A stretch of 64,000 bases of DNA from Curvularia sp. ZM96 (Eukaryota; Ascomycota; Dothideomycetes; Pleosporales; Pleosporaceae). Location: assembly GCA_022457065.1 (NCBI GenBank), contig JAJGBQ010000003.1, forward strand, positions 2,604,001 through 2,668,000, read 5' to 3'. Below are positions 31,861-43,860 of the stretch, piece by piece; within the stretch, counting starts at the first letter, position 1, and each line of letters opens with the position of its first letter. The notes beneath the pieces are model-generated. The model did not search any database and had not been told where the DNA came from. It worked only from the letters and a program-made list of their open reading frames with translations. The translations under genes and the position numbers were made by a program.

Positions 31861-33132
31861 TCTCGGTACCAAAGGTATTGTTGTATTCGTGGATGTAGGA
31901 GAGTTTTTAGATCAGTTAGAGCTGATAATTCGCATTTTGTTACTCCGTAGAACTCATGAAGATAAGGATTTGGAGTGAGGGGTTGGGCTATTCACCGCCA
32001 TCCTAAACGTAAGCGTACACGTCATGCGTTAGATAAGCGTGTAAGCTTGTACTTCCTGCCTGTAACGCGACGCTAGGTACCCTGTACCCATATGCCAATC
32101 ATACTCATCCATGCACAGCCAAGGTGACATTAGACAAAGTCAAATGTATCCAGAAAAGCTTAGTGAGTTGAGACCCCTCATAGATCCTGAGCCACGCAAT
32201 ACTGATCAAGCGAGGAAACTTCTGGGACAGCGGTTGTGAACCAGTATCTCAATGATTGCAGATATGGAAGACTAGGGATCGTAGATGCTCCCAAAAATGC
32301 TCTCTACCCTTACAATGTCACTCCAAGAGTTTTGAAATTGGTCTTTGACTCCCCGGCAGTTATTGCTTGGTAAGTATTCAGCGAACTTTATCATGTCGGA
32401 ATAGTTGGGTGAACGCTAATTCCGACCCTTGTCCCCGCGCCAATGCCACTTCTCCTGTCAGGCGGTAAGCTTTTGTTACATATACTTGGTACTGCTATTG
32501 AGTGACTCAACTTTACGTACATGAATAGGCTAAGTACGAGATTCCGGAGCTTCTTCCGGCGCACGAAAGTGCCGATTACATGAGTCGGGAAACCTTTCGG
32601 TGGAAATATGCATGCGCTTAGACAATTACTGTTACTCGATTACTTTGCAACTTTGTTCATCCAACATTGATAACTGTTGCTTCGTTGCACTGCAATTCGA
32701 CCAAGCTACGACGCACGACTGACATTCCATATTGTAAGCCGGCAAAGACCTCAGTTTCGAGCGGCAAAATTACCGAAATAAAGCCTACTGTTGTCATGGC
32801 CCGAGCTATGAGGAGATTGAACATGTTAGTTTACTCTCTGACCACTAAAATAAGCCGCCACGGTCAGAATAGTCACGCTATGCTCAGTCAGTGCTCTGCA
32901 AACTGCACTTGACCTATTGCAACACGACCCAGACCTCAGGAATAAAAACATCGCTGCTCAGGAACACTGTGGGCAATCGCTCTATAAGAACGTCATTAGC
33001 TACGCACTCTAACTAATCATTACTTTGGTCATCCGTTCCCGTTTCTGACTGCACACGCTGTACACCACACTCATTTCATCAACAATTATAGACTATATCT
33101 GTCCCCTTAATAGGCCCCGAATTGCTTTCACT
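31861..33132. other. Intergenic stretch
   Basis: I see no supported gene. The last 100 bp are the promoter of the aspartic-protease-like gene. Confidence 0.4.
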
Positions 33133-34574
33133 ATGTTAACCATTGCTAAAACTATGGCGGTTCTCGCCTTCACCGGCGCAGTCACTGCTAAGCCTTTGCC
33201 AGCAGGTAAGTTGAACAAAAGTTTCGCAGCTACAATTGCGCAACTGAAAAGACATGAGCGAGCCTACTCTAACGTTCAATTTGGCGCAGATGGCGCTACT
33301 TTCTCTCTAGAGTCCGCTCTAGTCCATAGAGCTTCAAAACATCAACTAGAGCATATCGTCGACGTGAAGCGTAGTCTTGGAGTTGAGGTGCATCCGGAGC
33401 TCGCAGAAGCTGCGAAGCAGGCTGCAGCTAAGAGAAATGCTCACTTGGTTGCTCGAAAAGCCACCGGTACTTCATTCGGTAAAAGCCCCGACCCATGGGA
33501 CACCGAGTTTATCTATCCGGTGCAAATCGCTGGCAAGACCCTGCACCTCTTTATGACTACTTCTGCTTCCGAATTGTAAGCCATTCAGTTTTTCTAGGTA
33601 ACGATGACTTCATGCTAACGCCTGTCAAGGTGGGTCTTTTCCTCTGCCCAACCTAAAAAGCAGACCGCTGGCCATCAAATCTACCAGATCAACCCTTCTC
33701 ACAAGAAACCGGGTCTCAACTTCACCGTCGGGTATGACGGCCATGATTCACAGGTAGAAGGCGATGTATACGTTGAGCCAGGTAAGCTATCATGGTGCAA
33801 TGCAAGGGCCAAATATATTAATTGAATAATGCAGTCACTGTTGGTGGTGTCACCGCCAAGACTACCTTTGGGGCCGCTACCTCAGCGATTGAGGATTTCA
33901 CGTCAGATACGAACATCGACGGTATAATCGGCATTGGCGTTAAAGAATACAACGGTATCGGAGAATTCGGAACTGAGAACACGTGGTTCGACAACGCCAG
34001 GCCACTACTTGCCAAGCCACTCTTCGCTGTTGCTCACACTAAGGGTCATGGTGTTTTCGAGTTTGGCTTCATCAACCAGAAGAAAATATCCGGTCCTATT
34101 ACCTGGGTTGACAACAAATTGGAAGATGCTTGGGCTGCATATGGCTTCTACGCTGATGGATTCAGCCTCGTTAATCCTGATGCTAAGATTAGGCACAGGA
34201 AGATGAACATCCATCTGAACGCGGGAACGGATGTCAGCTTTACCGACCCTGATATCGTCAAGGAGTGGTACTCGCACATCCCGGGAGCCGTGACAAAAGA
34301 GGAGCAAGGTTACACCATCCCCTGCAACAGCAAGCCACCAGGCTGGACTGTCGTCATTGGTGGACGCAAGTTTTTCACTCCCGGTTGCCAGCTTATCTCC
34401 CAACCTGTTGACGACGACGGAAAAGTCTGTCTAGGCGACCTACAGAATATCGGCGGGGGCGTCGACTTCAGTCTCTTTGGTACCAACTTCTTCAAGGGAA
34501 AATACATCATTCACGACTACGCGAACCCCAAGCAAGTCAAGCTCGGATTCGCTATGCAGCCTGGTTCCACGTAA
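33133..34574 (+). CDS. Secreted pepsin-fold (A1) pseudo-protease lacking both catalytic aspartates, three exons
   Basis: Exons 33133-33575, 33630-33781 and 33835-34574 sum to 1335 nt, 444 residues. The two introns (54 and 53 nt) have GTAAGC donors. A signal peptide (MAVLAFTGAVTA region) and a basic pro-segment (LKRHERAYSNV, VDVKRSLGV) precede the pepsin fold. The fold reads through: ELWVFSSAQ, YDGHDSQVEGDVYVEPVTVGG, DGIIGIGVKEYN, YTIPCNSKPPGWTVVIGG, FSLFGTNFFKGKYIIHD and KLGFA. At the first active-site loop the family DTGS is replaced by TTSA (LFMTTSASELWV). At the second, DTGT is replaced by NAGT (IHLNAGTDVSF). Proteolysis by the normal mechanism is therefore not expected. The open frame and intact splice sites argue for retained function, perhaps as a binding protein or decoy. 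Confidence 0.85.
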
Positions 34575-34965
34575 CTTCTATCCTAGGGGCCTTTGTATTA
34601 TACTTTTTTGACTTACTTTCCTATCTTAGTGGATGCTAGGGAAATGCGAGTTGAGCACTGTTATAAGATGGACGCATTGCGCAGGCTTATGAGAAGAATG
34701 GCCATGAGTATTGTCATTTAGAATGCGAGATTTGAGACTTTAAGCTATTGGGGATTTTGAAGAAGAGTAGAGTGACCTAATTGTAGAGTGACCTAATTAC
34801 TGCTTTGTTACGTAGACTAAGCATCTTACCCCAGCAACCCCATGTCCTACCTTCCCTGCTTTCAGAAGGCAGCCCTATACAATGATTGACAAGAGATGAA
34901 GAGTTTCTTGTCGTGATGTCTCTTGATCGCATATACACAGCTGCTAATACTCCATGTTTTTCAAC
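34575..34965. other. Convergent 3' region between the pseudo-protease and the 8-Cys gene
   Basis: No gene. It contains a direct repeat of GTAGAGTGACCTAATT at about 34765-34800. Confidence 0.5.
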
Positions 34966-35290
34966 TTAATTGAGGCAACGTGTTCCACGGGCCTGGCAGG
35001 AATACGAGTGGGAACCACAAGTGACCTCTTACATAGTATTAGCATTCATATCACACTCTTAGTCCTGTTGTTAGAGGTAATGCTTACCAATGCAATAATT
35101 GCTGCAGCATTGACCACTACCCGCACATCTCACTTTTGGTTGTGTTAGTTGCAACCAAAACTCATCTTCGAATGTGAAGAGTTCTTTACATACAGCCGTT
35201 CACGAGACACTGACGCTCTTGAAGCTCAGTTGGTATAGCAATTGCGCTTACAGCAGCAATGAAGGCGGCGATGATGAGGGTAGCTTTCAT
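34966..35290 (-). CDS. Knottin-like small secreted protein (8 Cys), three exons, effector candidate
   Basis: Exons 35290-35194, 35132-35088 and 35027-34966 sum to 204 nt, 67 residues; each exon is too short to stand out as an ORF. Intron 1 (61 nt) has a GTATGT donor, CTAAC branch and AAAAG acceptor. Intron 2 (60 nt) has GTAAGC, a GCTAAT branch and a TAAG acceptor. The protein starts with a signal peptide (MKATLIIAAFIAAVSAIA) and a short pro-piece ending in ELQER. The mature part has cysteines at 28, 35, 41, 42, 46, 51, 58 and 65. The CX6CX5CCX3C opening is typical of inhibitor-cystine-knot folds. TATA-like ATAAAAC lies about 100 bp upstream. Another acceptor for intron 2 would keep the frame but lose the last three cysteines, so I prefer this model. 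Confidence 0.7.
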
Positions 35291-37469
35291 TTTTGCGAGT
35301 GGATTTCGGAGAAGTGGTTTGTTCCGAGTAGGAAAGAAGAGTGTGGGATAGGATGATATGTTGGTATTCTGACGCTTGATGAGTTGGTTTTATGTATTCC
35401 TTCCATTCCTAATGTAATGGAAACTGTATTGATTGCTCTCCCACTTGCTACCACCTAGTTTGTGTCTCTTTTACTTCGGAAGTTAGCTGATGTTTCCACA
35501 ACTCGTCCTTTTGGTTCTCAAATCAGGATGAATGCAAAATCAGGTCCAGCTAGTTTATTCTGACCACAAATTTTAGCTCGTTCATGGGAGGGATATGTAA
35601 ATCAGCTCTCAGGAGCTGGTTTTTGGCGGAGCTTGCTTGGCACCTTAGTGCAGGTATCAGTGCCGAGAATCTTTTCAACACCACACCAAGATAAATGAAT
35701 AAACGGCGTCTGCTCATTTGAAAAGAATTTGAAGTATGTGTTGAATGCCATTTCTAGTGAATTCTGAATTTCAGTTGTAGTAGTCCAGAATTGCATCCCT
35801 GTTTAGTGTACATTAGCTCATAGTGAGGTCCCTACTGCAGTTCGGAACACAGAAATACATGACGCGATACAACCGTCGCTGTTTTAACAATATAGTCGTA
35901 GAGTAGCCATATCATGAAGATCTTGTCGTCGCAATCTTCATGCTACTGTTGTTCCTTTCCTTCTGTATCTGCTGCGCGGCTTGTCACTACTACTATATGT
36001 ACATCCACACTCACTTTTAAAGCGTCCTATCATGATACTCTATGCGTTAATTTCTTATTCTATCTTTTTTGTCTTGGAGAACTACTCCATGGAAAGAGCA
36101 CAGTTGCGATAGTAGCTAATTTGTGAATACTCGTGTGATAGAGAAAATGGCAAAATTACTGCGGAACATTGTTATACGGAGTAAAAGTATACTACTCTAT
36201 TCTAGTCCCCACTAAGCCTGATAAGCCCCAAGTTGAGGATGAGATCATACCAAGGCGGCAAATTCGGCGTGTATCAGAAAGTAGGAAATGGTGGCATCTG
36301 CCACGTTCGTCTGATGTGGCGGCTCAATTCATGTTGGGCTGAGTAATATCGAATTGTGGTACAGCCCGTAAACAGTACTAAAGTGGGGTGCAGTGTCAGC
36401 CCCTCTCTGATATCGCGAGGCTTACTTTCATCTTGCTAAAGATGGGTGTAGTTTTGGCTATATCAGGAGAAGAAAGCAGCTTTAATATTCGTTATGTCAA
36501 TATCTTAGCAGATATCTAAAGAATAGGTATTAAGTTTCTTGAAGCTAATTAAATTGCAACTTGCCCTATTTTTGCAGCCTTCTAGAGTGATCGTAATATG
36601 CAGCTAACGCTGCGATTTTATAGATTCGCATACTCGAGATAGTGCTGGCGAATCAAGTTCATGTATATTGGAGTTACCCGTGAGGAAAGATGAATCATCT
36701 TATGCCATGCGCATCGATGCAACTCTACTTGGGTATCTGTGGCCGGTCATGATATTCTAGTACAGTGATCCCATGATCCATAGGCTTTACCTCGGTGTTT
36801 TGGGTCAGATGTCATAGTAAGCCAAGCATAGACGCGGCCAAGATTTCTCCCTGAGCAGAGATTCTAGTCTAGGTATCGGGGTGACGCTAGTCTTGGCGGC
36901 AATACTAACAATATCTCGATCTAGATATCAACCTTGCGCTCACGATTGCAAACGAGCCGCCCATATCTCTTCCAAGGTACACATGGTCGCCGTTCTGCAC
37001 TGCTCTATACGTTTGCCACATCCGCCAACTCCGGTGTGCAAAGTCGGACGACCACTGCATCTCAGGTTCAAGCCCGATCCAGACATCGTGTAAGATACGA
37101 GAAGCTAAGCAACCGTAGCATGATTCAGATTGGTAGTCAGAGTCTGTGTGCTGTAAAATAGGTGTACTTAAACTCTTGGAACTTGTATGCCAATACAAAC
37201 CCTAGTACGGTGCCTTTTCTGATGACGTGGAGACGCGAATGCACAGCTATAGACGGCGGTTAGAATAGATCAGAGACGGTCATAGCATATTACTCGTCTC
37301 GTCAATGATTCTCACTCTCAAAGTGTTTTGAAACATCTCCAGTCACCCCTATATTCCCACCTCTTTATAGCCTGTCTGTCGCTACATTGTCCAGGCATCA
37401 GGTCTTACACAGTGTCAGCTCAGCACTCTTCATTCAGCACCAGCTTCTCCCTCCTCTTCTTCACATATC
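35291..37469. other. AT-rich intergenic stretch, boundary to the gene-dense half
   Basis: A 64-codon minus-strand frame (35796-35602) has an ATG and a possible upstream acceptor but no convincing first exon. Nothing else is supported. GC content and gene density rise from about 37.4 kb onward. Confidence 0.4.
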
Positions 37470-38552
37470 ATGTATACATCTCCTAGGATCCTGACCAGCA
37501 AATGTTTTGTTTGGTTATGCCTTTTGCTTATCACCTTTCCATTCATACTCTGGTACCGCGGCACATTAAAAAGCCTTTCAGTACCACACCGAAGACCTCC
37601 GCCGCTGTCAGTCCCGCAATTTTTCGCTCATGGTGACTCGAGATGCCTGCCGGAGGTATCGCCTGAGTTTGTTGAAGCAGCGACCGCCAAGCGGGCGAAG
37701 TGTCGAAAATACTCACCTTTTGCAAGTGCAAGATCGCGCGTCGGAATCGTCACTGCACACTTTGGCGAGCCCAAAGAGCATTACCAGATGGCATTTCAAA
37801 CACATCTCTTCCATTCTTTGGTCCATGGCACCGAAGTCAGAGTGTTATGCGATTCTATTGTCGACGACTTGTGGAACAAACCAGCTTTCATCTTAAACTT
37901 ACTCATGCGCGAGATGCTGAAACCGGAGAAAGAACGTCTTGAATGGATCCAATGGGTAGACCGTGATACCCTTATCCTCGATCAATGCCGTCCGATCTCG
38001 AGCTTCCTTCCACCCCAGAAGGCGCCCTACGACTCGTGGTGGCGTCGCGAGAATGAGGAGGAGGGACAGCCCCAAGCGAACGCCACACACCTCCTTGTCA
38101 CCGACGACTGGAATGGCCTCAATAATGGCGTGTTTCTCGTCCGCGTCAACAGCTGGGCGATTGAACTCTTCACCGCCATCCTTGCTTTTCGACACTACAA
38201 GCCCGATATCGATCTTCCATTCACAGAACAATCCGCTATGGAGCAAGTTCTTGGTACGAGTCAGTTCAAGGAACAAACAAGATACGTACCCCAACATTGG
38301 TTTAATGCCTATGAGGGGGGCGGGGCACAATCGTTTGCGGAGCGCAATGATGTGGAAGGGTTAAAAGAATTCCATGCCAGGCGAGGCGACTATTTGGTGC
38401 ACTTCGCAGGGCATAACAAAAAGGATGAGGCGATACGAGAATGGAAGGACATGCTGGACAGGAGCAGAGATGTTTGGGAAGAGGACAGGGTGCTGAGAGA
38501 TGCGTCACATGAAATCGAGGCTTTTTGGAAGAGACTAGGCTATGGGAGGTAG
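37470..38552 (+). CDS. GT34-family glycosyltransferase (alpha-1,6-mannosyl/galactosyltransferase type)
   Basis: A single exon of 360 residues. It is a type II membrane protein: a short cytosolic tail, one signal anchor (residues about 13-28, FVWLCLLLITFPFILW), then a luminal catalytic domain. GT34 landmarks are RVGIVTAHFGEPKEHYQMA (90-108), the DxD metal/nucleotide-sugar site WVDRDTLILD (162-171, D164 and D166), DDWNGLNNGVFLVRVNSW (212-229), FTEQSAMEQV (251-260), QHWFNAY (275-281) and LVHFAGH. Family knowledge: Mnn10/Gma12-type enzymes extend mannan or galactomannan in the Golgi. The exact sugar is not determinable here. Confidence 0.85.
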   Translation: MYTSPRILTSKCFVWLCLLLITFPFILWYRGTLKSLSVPHRRPPPLSVPQFFAHGDSRCLPEVSPEFVEAATAKRAKCRKYSPFASARSRVGIVTAHFGEPKEHYQMAFQTHLFHSLVHGTEVRVLCDSIVDDLWNKPAFILNLLMREMLKPEKERLEWIQWVDRDTLILDQCRPISSFLPPQKAPYDSWWRRENEEEGQPQANATHLLVTDDWNGLNNGVFLVRVNSWAIELFTAILAFRHYKPDIDLPFTEQSAMEQVLGTSQFKEQTRYVPQHWFNAYEGGGAQSFAERNDVEGLKEFHARRGDYLVHFAGHNKKDEAIREWKDMLDRSRDVWEEDRVLRDASHEIEAFWKRLGYGR

Positions 38553-40382
38553 CGCTGTCGTGGCGGTACATACCAAGAGTTTCACGTACTCGATAGTTGC
38601 AACAAAATCTTTCCGACCAGTGATCGATTGTATGTAAACGAGCATCACGGATTCGACTTCCCTATTCAGAAGGAAAATTCGAGTTGCCTTCTGGAAACAC
38701 TATAAGGCTGTGGCTGCAGAAGGTCGCCTCCTCGGAACCAAAGAGGCGTTGCTGCAGCTGCTTCAATTGGCAGCGACTCCGTGGACTGGAAACCAACCAG
38801 CATCGGCTGAAGATAAGAAAAGAGGTGGCTTTACCGATCGTGCATCGCATGGCTGCTAGCGCACCCTATTGGAGGCCTGATAATCTTCATCAACATCGCG
38901 GCAGTTACTTCGTAGAAGCGCGATGGCGGACTGGAGACAGTGAAGCCGTTGCCCAGTCGTTTGCAGTGATGCTGTTTCTCGCATCCGAGCTCTGAATAAG
39001 GAAAATCGCTGTCACGAGAATTAACAACGTACATGCTTGGTGAGGGAGTGGCACAGTATAAGTGGAGTTGAGGTATTATAGGAGGGTCTGCACGAGCCAT
39101 TATGTTTCGACTCGCCTGCTATCTCATGGGCCAGGCGTTGTGTTGGCTCCCGCTTAGTCGTATTTTTGAAGGGCAATTTAGGCAGTATTCTCGCGGGGTT
39201 TTCATGCGATCTTGTTGGGCTGGCTGTCAAACCCGTCCAGCTTCAGGCGTCAAACTAGAGACGCTTATGGCCGCGGGCCGTTCGACTAGTGACGATAGCG
39301 ATGCCGCTTGAACCGTATACGCCTCCTTGCCCAGGCGTGCCGACCGGAAGGGCTAGAAGGAGCCGCCAAAGTTTCCTCAGACTCGTTGAACCACCCGCAT
39401 CTCAACTGACAGCCAGCGGGTCTCGAGTCAAGAGTGCACAATGACTGATAAAGGCTGCGATGACTTCACCCGCATCGTCGGATCCCTGGCTGTTGTTGAA
39501 GTCGAGCCTTACAGCATTTTCTCAGGAACCACCGAAGCAGTGCCGCATAAACCACCGAAGAAGCGCCAGCAGCACTGCACAGTTCATTTTGCATTTGACT
39601 TTCTGCGACACTTCTCTTTCAATCACTCCATATTTTGGGGTGAACGTTTCCCCTTCCACGCTCCGTATTGGCCACACCACCGCAAACTTTGCATTGAAGA
39701 ACTCTGATCCAGGTTGCGGCTGTCAGGTCAGACGCGCGCCCTGTTCATCCCACGCTACTGTCGGTCCCATCGGCACCAACACTGAACGTCCGCTTAGGCC
39801 CTCGCTGCAGATCATCACAGAGGCTGGCTCACAGCTCTACCGAGGTTTGGTCCCTGCGACACGCTCAGTGCCTTGCACATGACGTTTGGGGTCCGGGGGG
39901 TCTCCATCCATCCCTAAGCGATCGCCTGCCAACTGAATCGGTTCCCCGTTCACCACGCCACCACCCCAGACTTCCAGACTTTCAGACTTCCAGAGCGACA
40001 TAGCCCACTCCCATACCCTAGAGCAACAATCCCCAAGCAACACCCAGGAGCACCCTGAACAAACCACTTTCTGATCATCCCCGAGAGCCCCATGTCCCAG
40101 AATAGTGCCGAGTCTAGTGCATCCACGTCTGGCTTCAAGAGATTGCGCACTTCTTGCTGACCCGACGCTTCGGTGTTTTGTCGATCTACGCCTCCAGCGC
40201 CTTGGTCTGCCACTCCCACTCAGATTCTGATTCCACAACATCCACAGTACAACACTCGTTCGTCCCTATCGACCCAGCAAACGCCCAGTGCAACCTAGGC
40301 CACGGCCAACCCTGGCTTAAGGGTCCAAACGCCAGCCCTCGCAACAACTTCGGCGCTTTTAACCAACGCAACCAACGCCCCA
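38553..40382. other. Intergenic stretch
   Basis: Several overlapping short frames are by-products of higher GC content; none shows a recognisable domain. The right end is the promoter of the rhodopsin-domain gene. Confidence 0.4.
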
Positions 40383-41642
40383 ATGGCGTCACATCTCCTT
40401 CAGCCAGAGGCCGGGATATTCTACGCCGTATGCTGGATCGTCGTCATTGTTCGCCTAATTTCGCGGAGGCTGCATCGTGGATCATGGAAGCTCTTGCAAC
40501 TGGATGACTACTTGATCCTCGTTGCCATGGTTCGCCACCCATCCACGGCTCTCGAATGAGTGTAGATACTAAGTTGTGAATTTAGGCTACAGACACTGTG
40601 CTCATGGTCCTCATGAATGAAATTACCAAGACCAGCAGCAACCTGATACCCCCCGGCGACGATATATCGAAGTATTCTGAGGCCGAGATCCAGACTCGCA
40701 TTTACGGTTCCAAGCTCGTCTTGGTGGTAGAGCAGATGCAGATCCTCACAATCTGGCTAGTCAAAGCCTGCCTGCTCATCATGTACAACCGTATGACCAT
40801 GGTCTTGCCCCAGCACAAGATTGTTGTCGCCACCTCCATCTATGTCGCCGTATCGTTTGTTGTTATGGAGATACTATATCTTGGCGTGTGGTGTAGGCCA
40901 TTCAATCAGTACTGGGCAGTACCTCCAAACTCAAGTAAGCACACTGCAATTCTTTGGTCACGTAGTGCTTACCATTGCAGAACAATGCTCCGCGGCAACA
41001 AACCACCTCATTACCAATGCAGTCTTCAACATCTCCAGCGATTTCATAATCATCTTCATACCCATGCCGCTCCTATTCAAAGTACGCTTGCCAGTCAAGA
41101 ACAAAGTTGTTCTGGGCATGATTTTCTGCATCGGAACCTTCACCATCATTGCTGCTGCTCTTAACAAGTACTACTCGTTTACAAACCCCTTCGGGAACGA
41201 GTGGACGATTTGGTACTTGCGAGAGTCGTACACTGCTATCCTCTGCGCAAACCTTCCACTTACCTACCCGCTCATCCAACGCATCTTTCACCTCCGTAAC
41301 TGGAGCTCGAATACATATGATTCTCCAAGGCCGTATGTCGTTTCCACCAATCGCGGACCACTGTCTTCGCATCATAGCAATGCGAATTGGCCGGCACCGA
41401 GAACAGAACCACTCCCCCGAGGGTTCAGAGACGTCTTTCGACGGACAGAAAGCCAGGAAGATATAAATGGCGGCTTGGGCAAGCAGAAAGACGACCGCGA
41501 CCCTGAGTTCATTACCAGCGCCATTGAGATGGATGACGCAGAGTCACATAGGGTGTCGAATATAAGCGGGCCTGGGAGTGGGCGGACCTCTCAGAGCTTG
41601 GACGAGAGGAATAAAACTCCCGATAAATTTCACCCAGTATGA
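40383..41642 (+). CDS. Seven-helix fungal rhodopsin-domain (PTH11-like without CFEM) membrane protein, three exons
   Basis: Exons 40383-40529, 40586-40934 and 40981-41642 sum to 1158 nt, 385 residues. Introns are 56 and 46 nt. The ATG at 40383 (MASHLLQPEAGIFYAVCW) was chosen because it puts the first helix in frame. Seven hydrophobic segments are visible: IFYAVCWIVVIVRL, DDYLILVAM plus TVLMVLMN, QILTIWLVKACLLIMYN, SIYVAVSFVVMEILYLGVW, NISSDFIIIFIPMPLLF, VVLGMIFCIGTFTIIAAAL and YTAILCANLPLTYPLI. The polar C-terminal tail of about 100 residues is cytosolic. The DDY and WCRPFNQYW motifs are typical of the family. Family knowledge: these are suspected receptors; some PTH11-type members act in host sensing. 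Confidence 0.83.
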
Positions 41643-41992
41643 ATACATAGATGAAGTTTCAACGATGCAGCGGTGCTTAATTTGTACCTCTCTTGCTACT
41701 GACCTCGCTCCATTTAACCACAGTATGGTCCATTCCATGCTAAGAACATCGGGCCCTCGTAGACTAACAGAGATCGACCTAGACTAACCCTCTGAAATGC
41801 TTGTGTCTTCGTCATCGCATTGTACCTGTCCTTGGAGCACCATGATGGACGTGCCAGCCTGGGACCGCTAGCCATCACGGTACACAGGTGCTCACACGAG
41901 AAAGTGGTCACAACAGCTTTCCAGTACTCCATAAAATATTCTGATCAGTGACAGTGCAGGTTGCGCAGCAGACAAGAATTGCGCACCACACT
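41643..41992. other. Intergenic between rhodopsin-domain and monooxygenase genes
   Basis: No gene; it serves as 3' region and promoter. Confidence 0.4.
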
Positions 41993-43750
41993 ATGCACAT
42001 TCACGATGTTTTGATTGTCGGCGCTGGACCAGCTGGTCTAGCGGCCGCAGCGCGACTCCGAGAACATACACCATCGGCGACCTTCACCGACGATGAACAC
42101 CAGCGATACCACTGGATCAAAAAGCATGGACAGAAGATGAATATTAAAGACTATAGAAAGAACAAGGACTCGTTACCAACACCATCCTCCACACCAGGTA
42201 ACTCGGACTGTGGATGCGAGCATCCCGCGTCATCAGAGGAGACAATAGACATGCTCGTTCTCGATGCTGATGGAGCAGACTGGATGTCGAAATGGAAGCG
42301 CCTCTTCAAAACGTTTCACATCGACTTTCTTCGCAGCCCAATGTTCTTCCATGTCGATCCCGCTGACCGAGACGCACTGCTCGCATACACGTATGAAAAG
42401 CAAAGGGACAAGGACCTTCTGCCTCTGCCTGGAATCGCAGGCAAAGAAGTCAGCAAGCACAAGAAAAAGAAGAAGATGAAGCAGGGAAGGTTTCTCGGCG
42501 GAACACCAGACGTCGATGAGCGAGATCGAAAAGACTACTTTACGCCACGAACGGATTTGTTCGAGGCGCATTGCAGCGAGGTCGTGCGACGGTACCGACT
42601 TGGAAACGATATGCCCCGTCAGGAAAGCGTGACGGATATCGAATATAGCGAAAACGCAAAGTTTGCGGACGCTGAGCATGACAGTGTCATTTCTGATGAC
42701 GGCTCAGAAGATGACAGGAAAATATTTCGTGTGACGACCGACCAGGGCGTACGCTTCGCACATGTAGTCATCCTAGCAGTCGGCCCTGGTAATGCGCCAT
42801 CCCTTCCTCCTGTGCCTGGCCTACCCAGCGCATACCCGCATGAAGGTTTCTCGCATGCGATGCATATCAAGCAGTTTCCGGCGCCACATGTGATGGCGAA
42901 GATCAAGGCTCGTCAAAATACCAGCATGCTCATCATTGGAGGCGGCTTAACAAGCATCCAGCTAGCTGATCTAGCAATCAAGCGCGGTGTGAACAAGGTC
43001 TGGATGCTTATGCGTGGACCACTCAAGGTGAAATACTTTGACATGGACTTAGATTGGGTTGCCAAGTTTCGAAACTTCAACCAAGCCGCGTTCTGGTCGG
43101 CAGACACTGATGAAGGTACGCTAAATGACTACACTGTTAGAAAAGAGTGAGAATCTAACGGCTTTTCAACAGAGCGATGGGAGATGATACTCACGGCCCG
43201 AAATGGTGGTAGTATGACACCTCGGTACCGCAAGATTCTCGACGCGCACATTGCCCATGGCAAGATCGCTTTACACACGCATACAACCCTCGAATCTGTG
43301 TCCTGGGACCCTGCATCCAGAACATGGACGTGCGAGACGTCGTCGGCTGATGTCAGCCTCCCGTCGCTGGACTATATAGTCTTTGCAACGGGCATCCAGT
43401 CGGATATCCGCACCATACCTTTTCTGCAAACAATCCAGAAACAACATCCTATCAAGTACGTCGGCGGTCTGCCATGTCTGAACGACGACCTGATGTGGAA
43501 CGATGATGTGCCGCTGTTTGTTACTGGGAGGCTTGCAAGCCTCAGACTGGGGCCTGGAGCGCCGAATCTGGTAGGGGCGAGAGTCGGCGCAGAGAGGATT
43601 GCATGGAATGTAGATGATGTTTTGAAGAAGCTAGGGAGGTCGCGCCGTCCTGTTGATGATTCGAGCGAGAGTGATAGCGGAAACGAGATGGAAACTTATG
43701 CTGCGGCTAGAGACAACCGATTTGGGACTCTGGTCGAGATGGACGAATGA
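41993..43750 (+). CDS. FAD-dependent monooxygenase of the ornithine/lysine N-hydroxylase-like group, two exons
   Basis: Exons 41993-43115 and 43173-43750 sum to 1701 nt, 566 residues. The 57-nt intron has a GTACGC donor and a CTAAC branch. The FAD Rossmann motif GAGPAGLAAAARL lies at residues 10-22, directly behind the chosen ATG. A second dinucleotide motif (IIGGGLTSIQLADLA, about 315) serves NADPH, and the closing DYIVFATGIQSD (about 441) is the usual ATG motif. RSPMFFHVDPADRDALLAY is a signature of this fungal subgroup. Two charged insertions (SKHKKKKKMK and an acidic stretch DDGSEDD) interrupt the core. It is probably cytosolic; the substrate is unknown. It lies upstream of the carrier gene with no other biosynthetic partner. 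Confidence 0.8.
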
Positions 43751-43808
43751 TAGCCTTTGGCGGCTGTAGTCCCCTAATGCAGCTGTATCATGCATGCAAT
43801 GCAAAAAT

Positions 43809-43860
43809 ACATTCACATTCACATTCACATTCACATTCACATTCACATTCACATTCACAT
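43809..43860. repeat. Hexanucleotide microsatellite (ACATTC), about 8.7 copies
   Basis: Perfect repeats over 52 bp, 60 bp after the stop of the monooxygenase gene. It probably lies in its 3' untranslated region and is likely length-polymorphic. Confidence 0.95.

Noticed and set aside
35602..35796. 64-codon minus-strand frame with ATG
   Set aside because: It has a possible upstream acceptor (CTAAACAG) but no signal peptide, no recognisable motif and no convincing first exon.
43631..43858. Minus-strand frame with a long NV dipeptide repeat
   Set aside because: It is only a translation of the ACATTC microsatellite.
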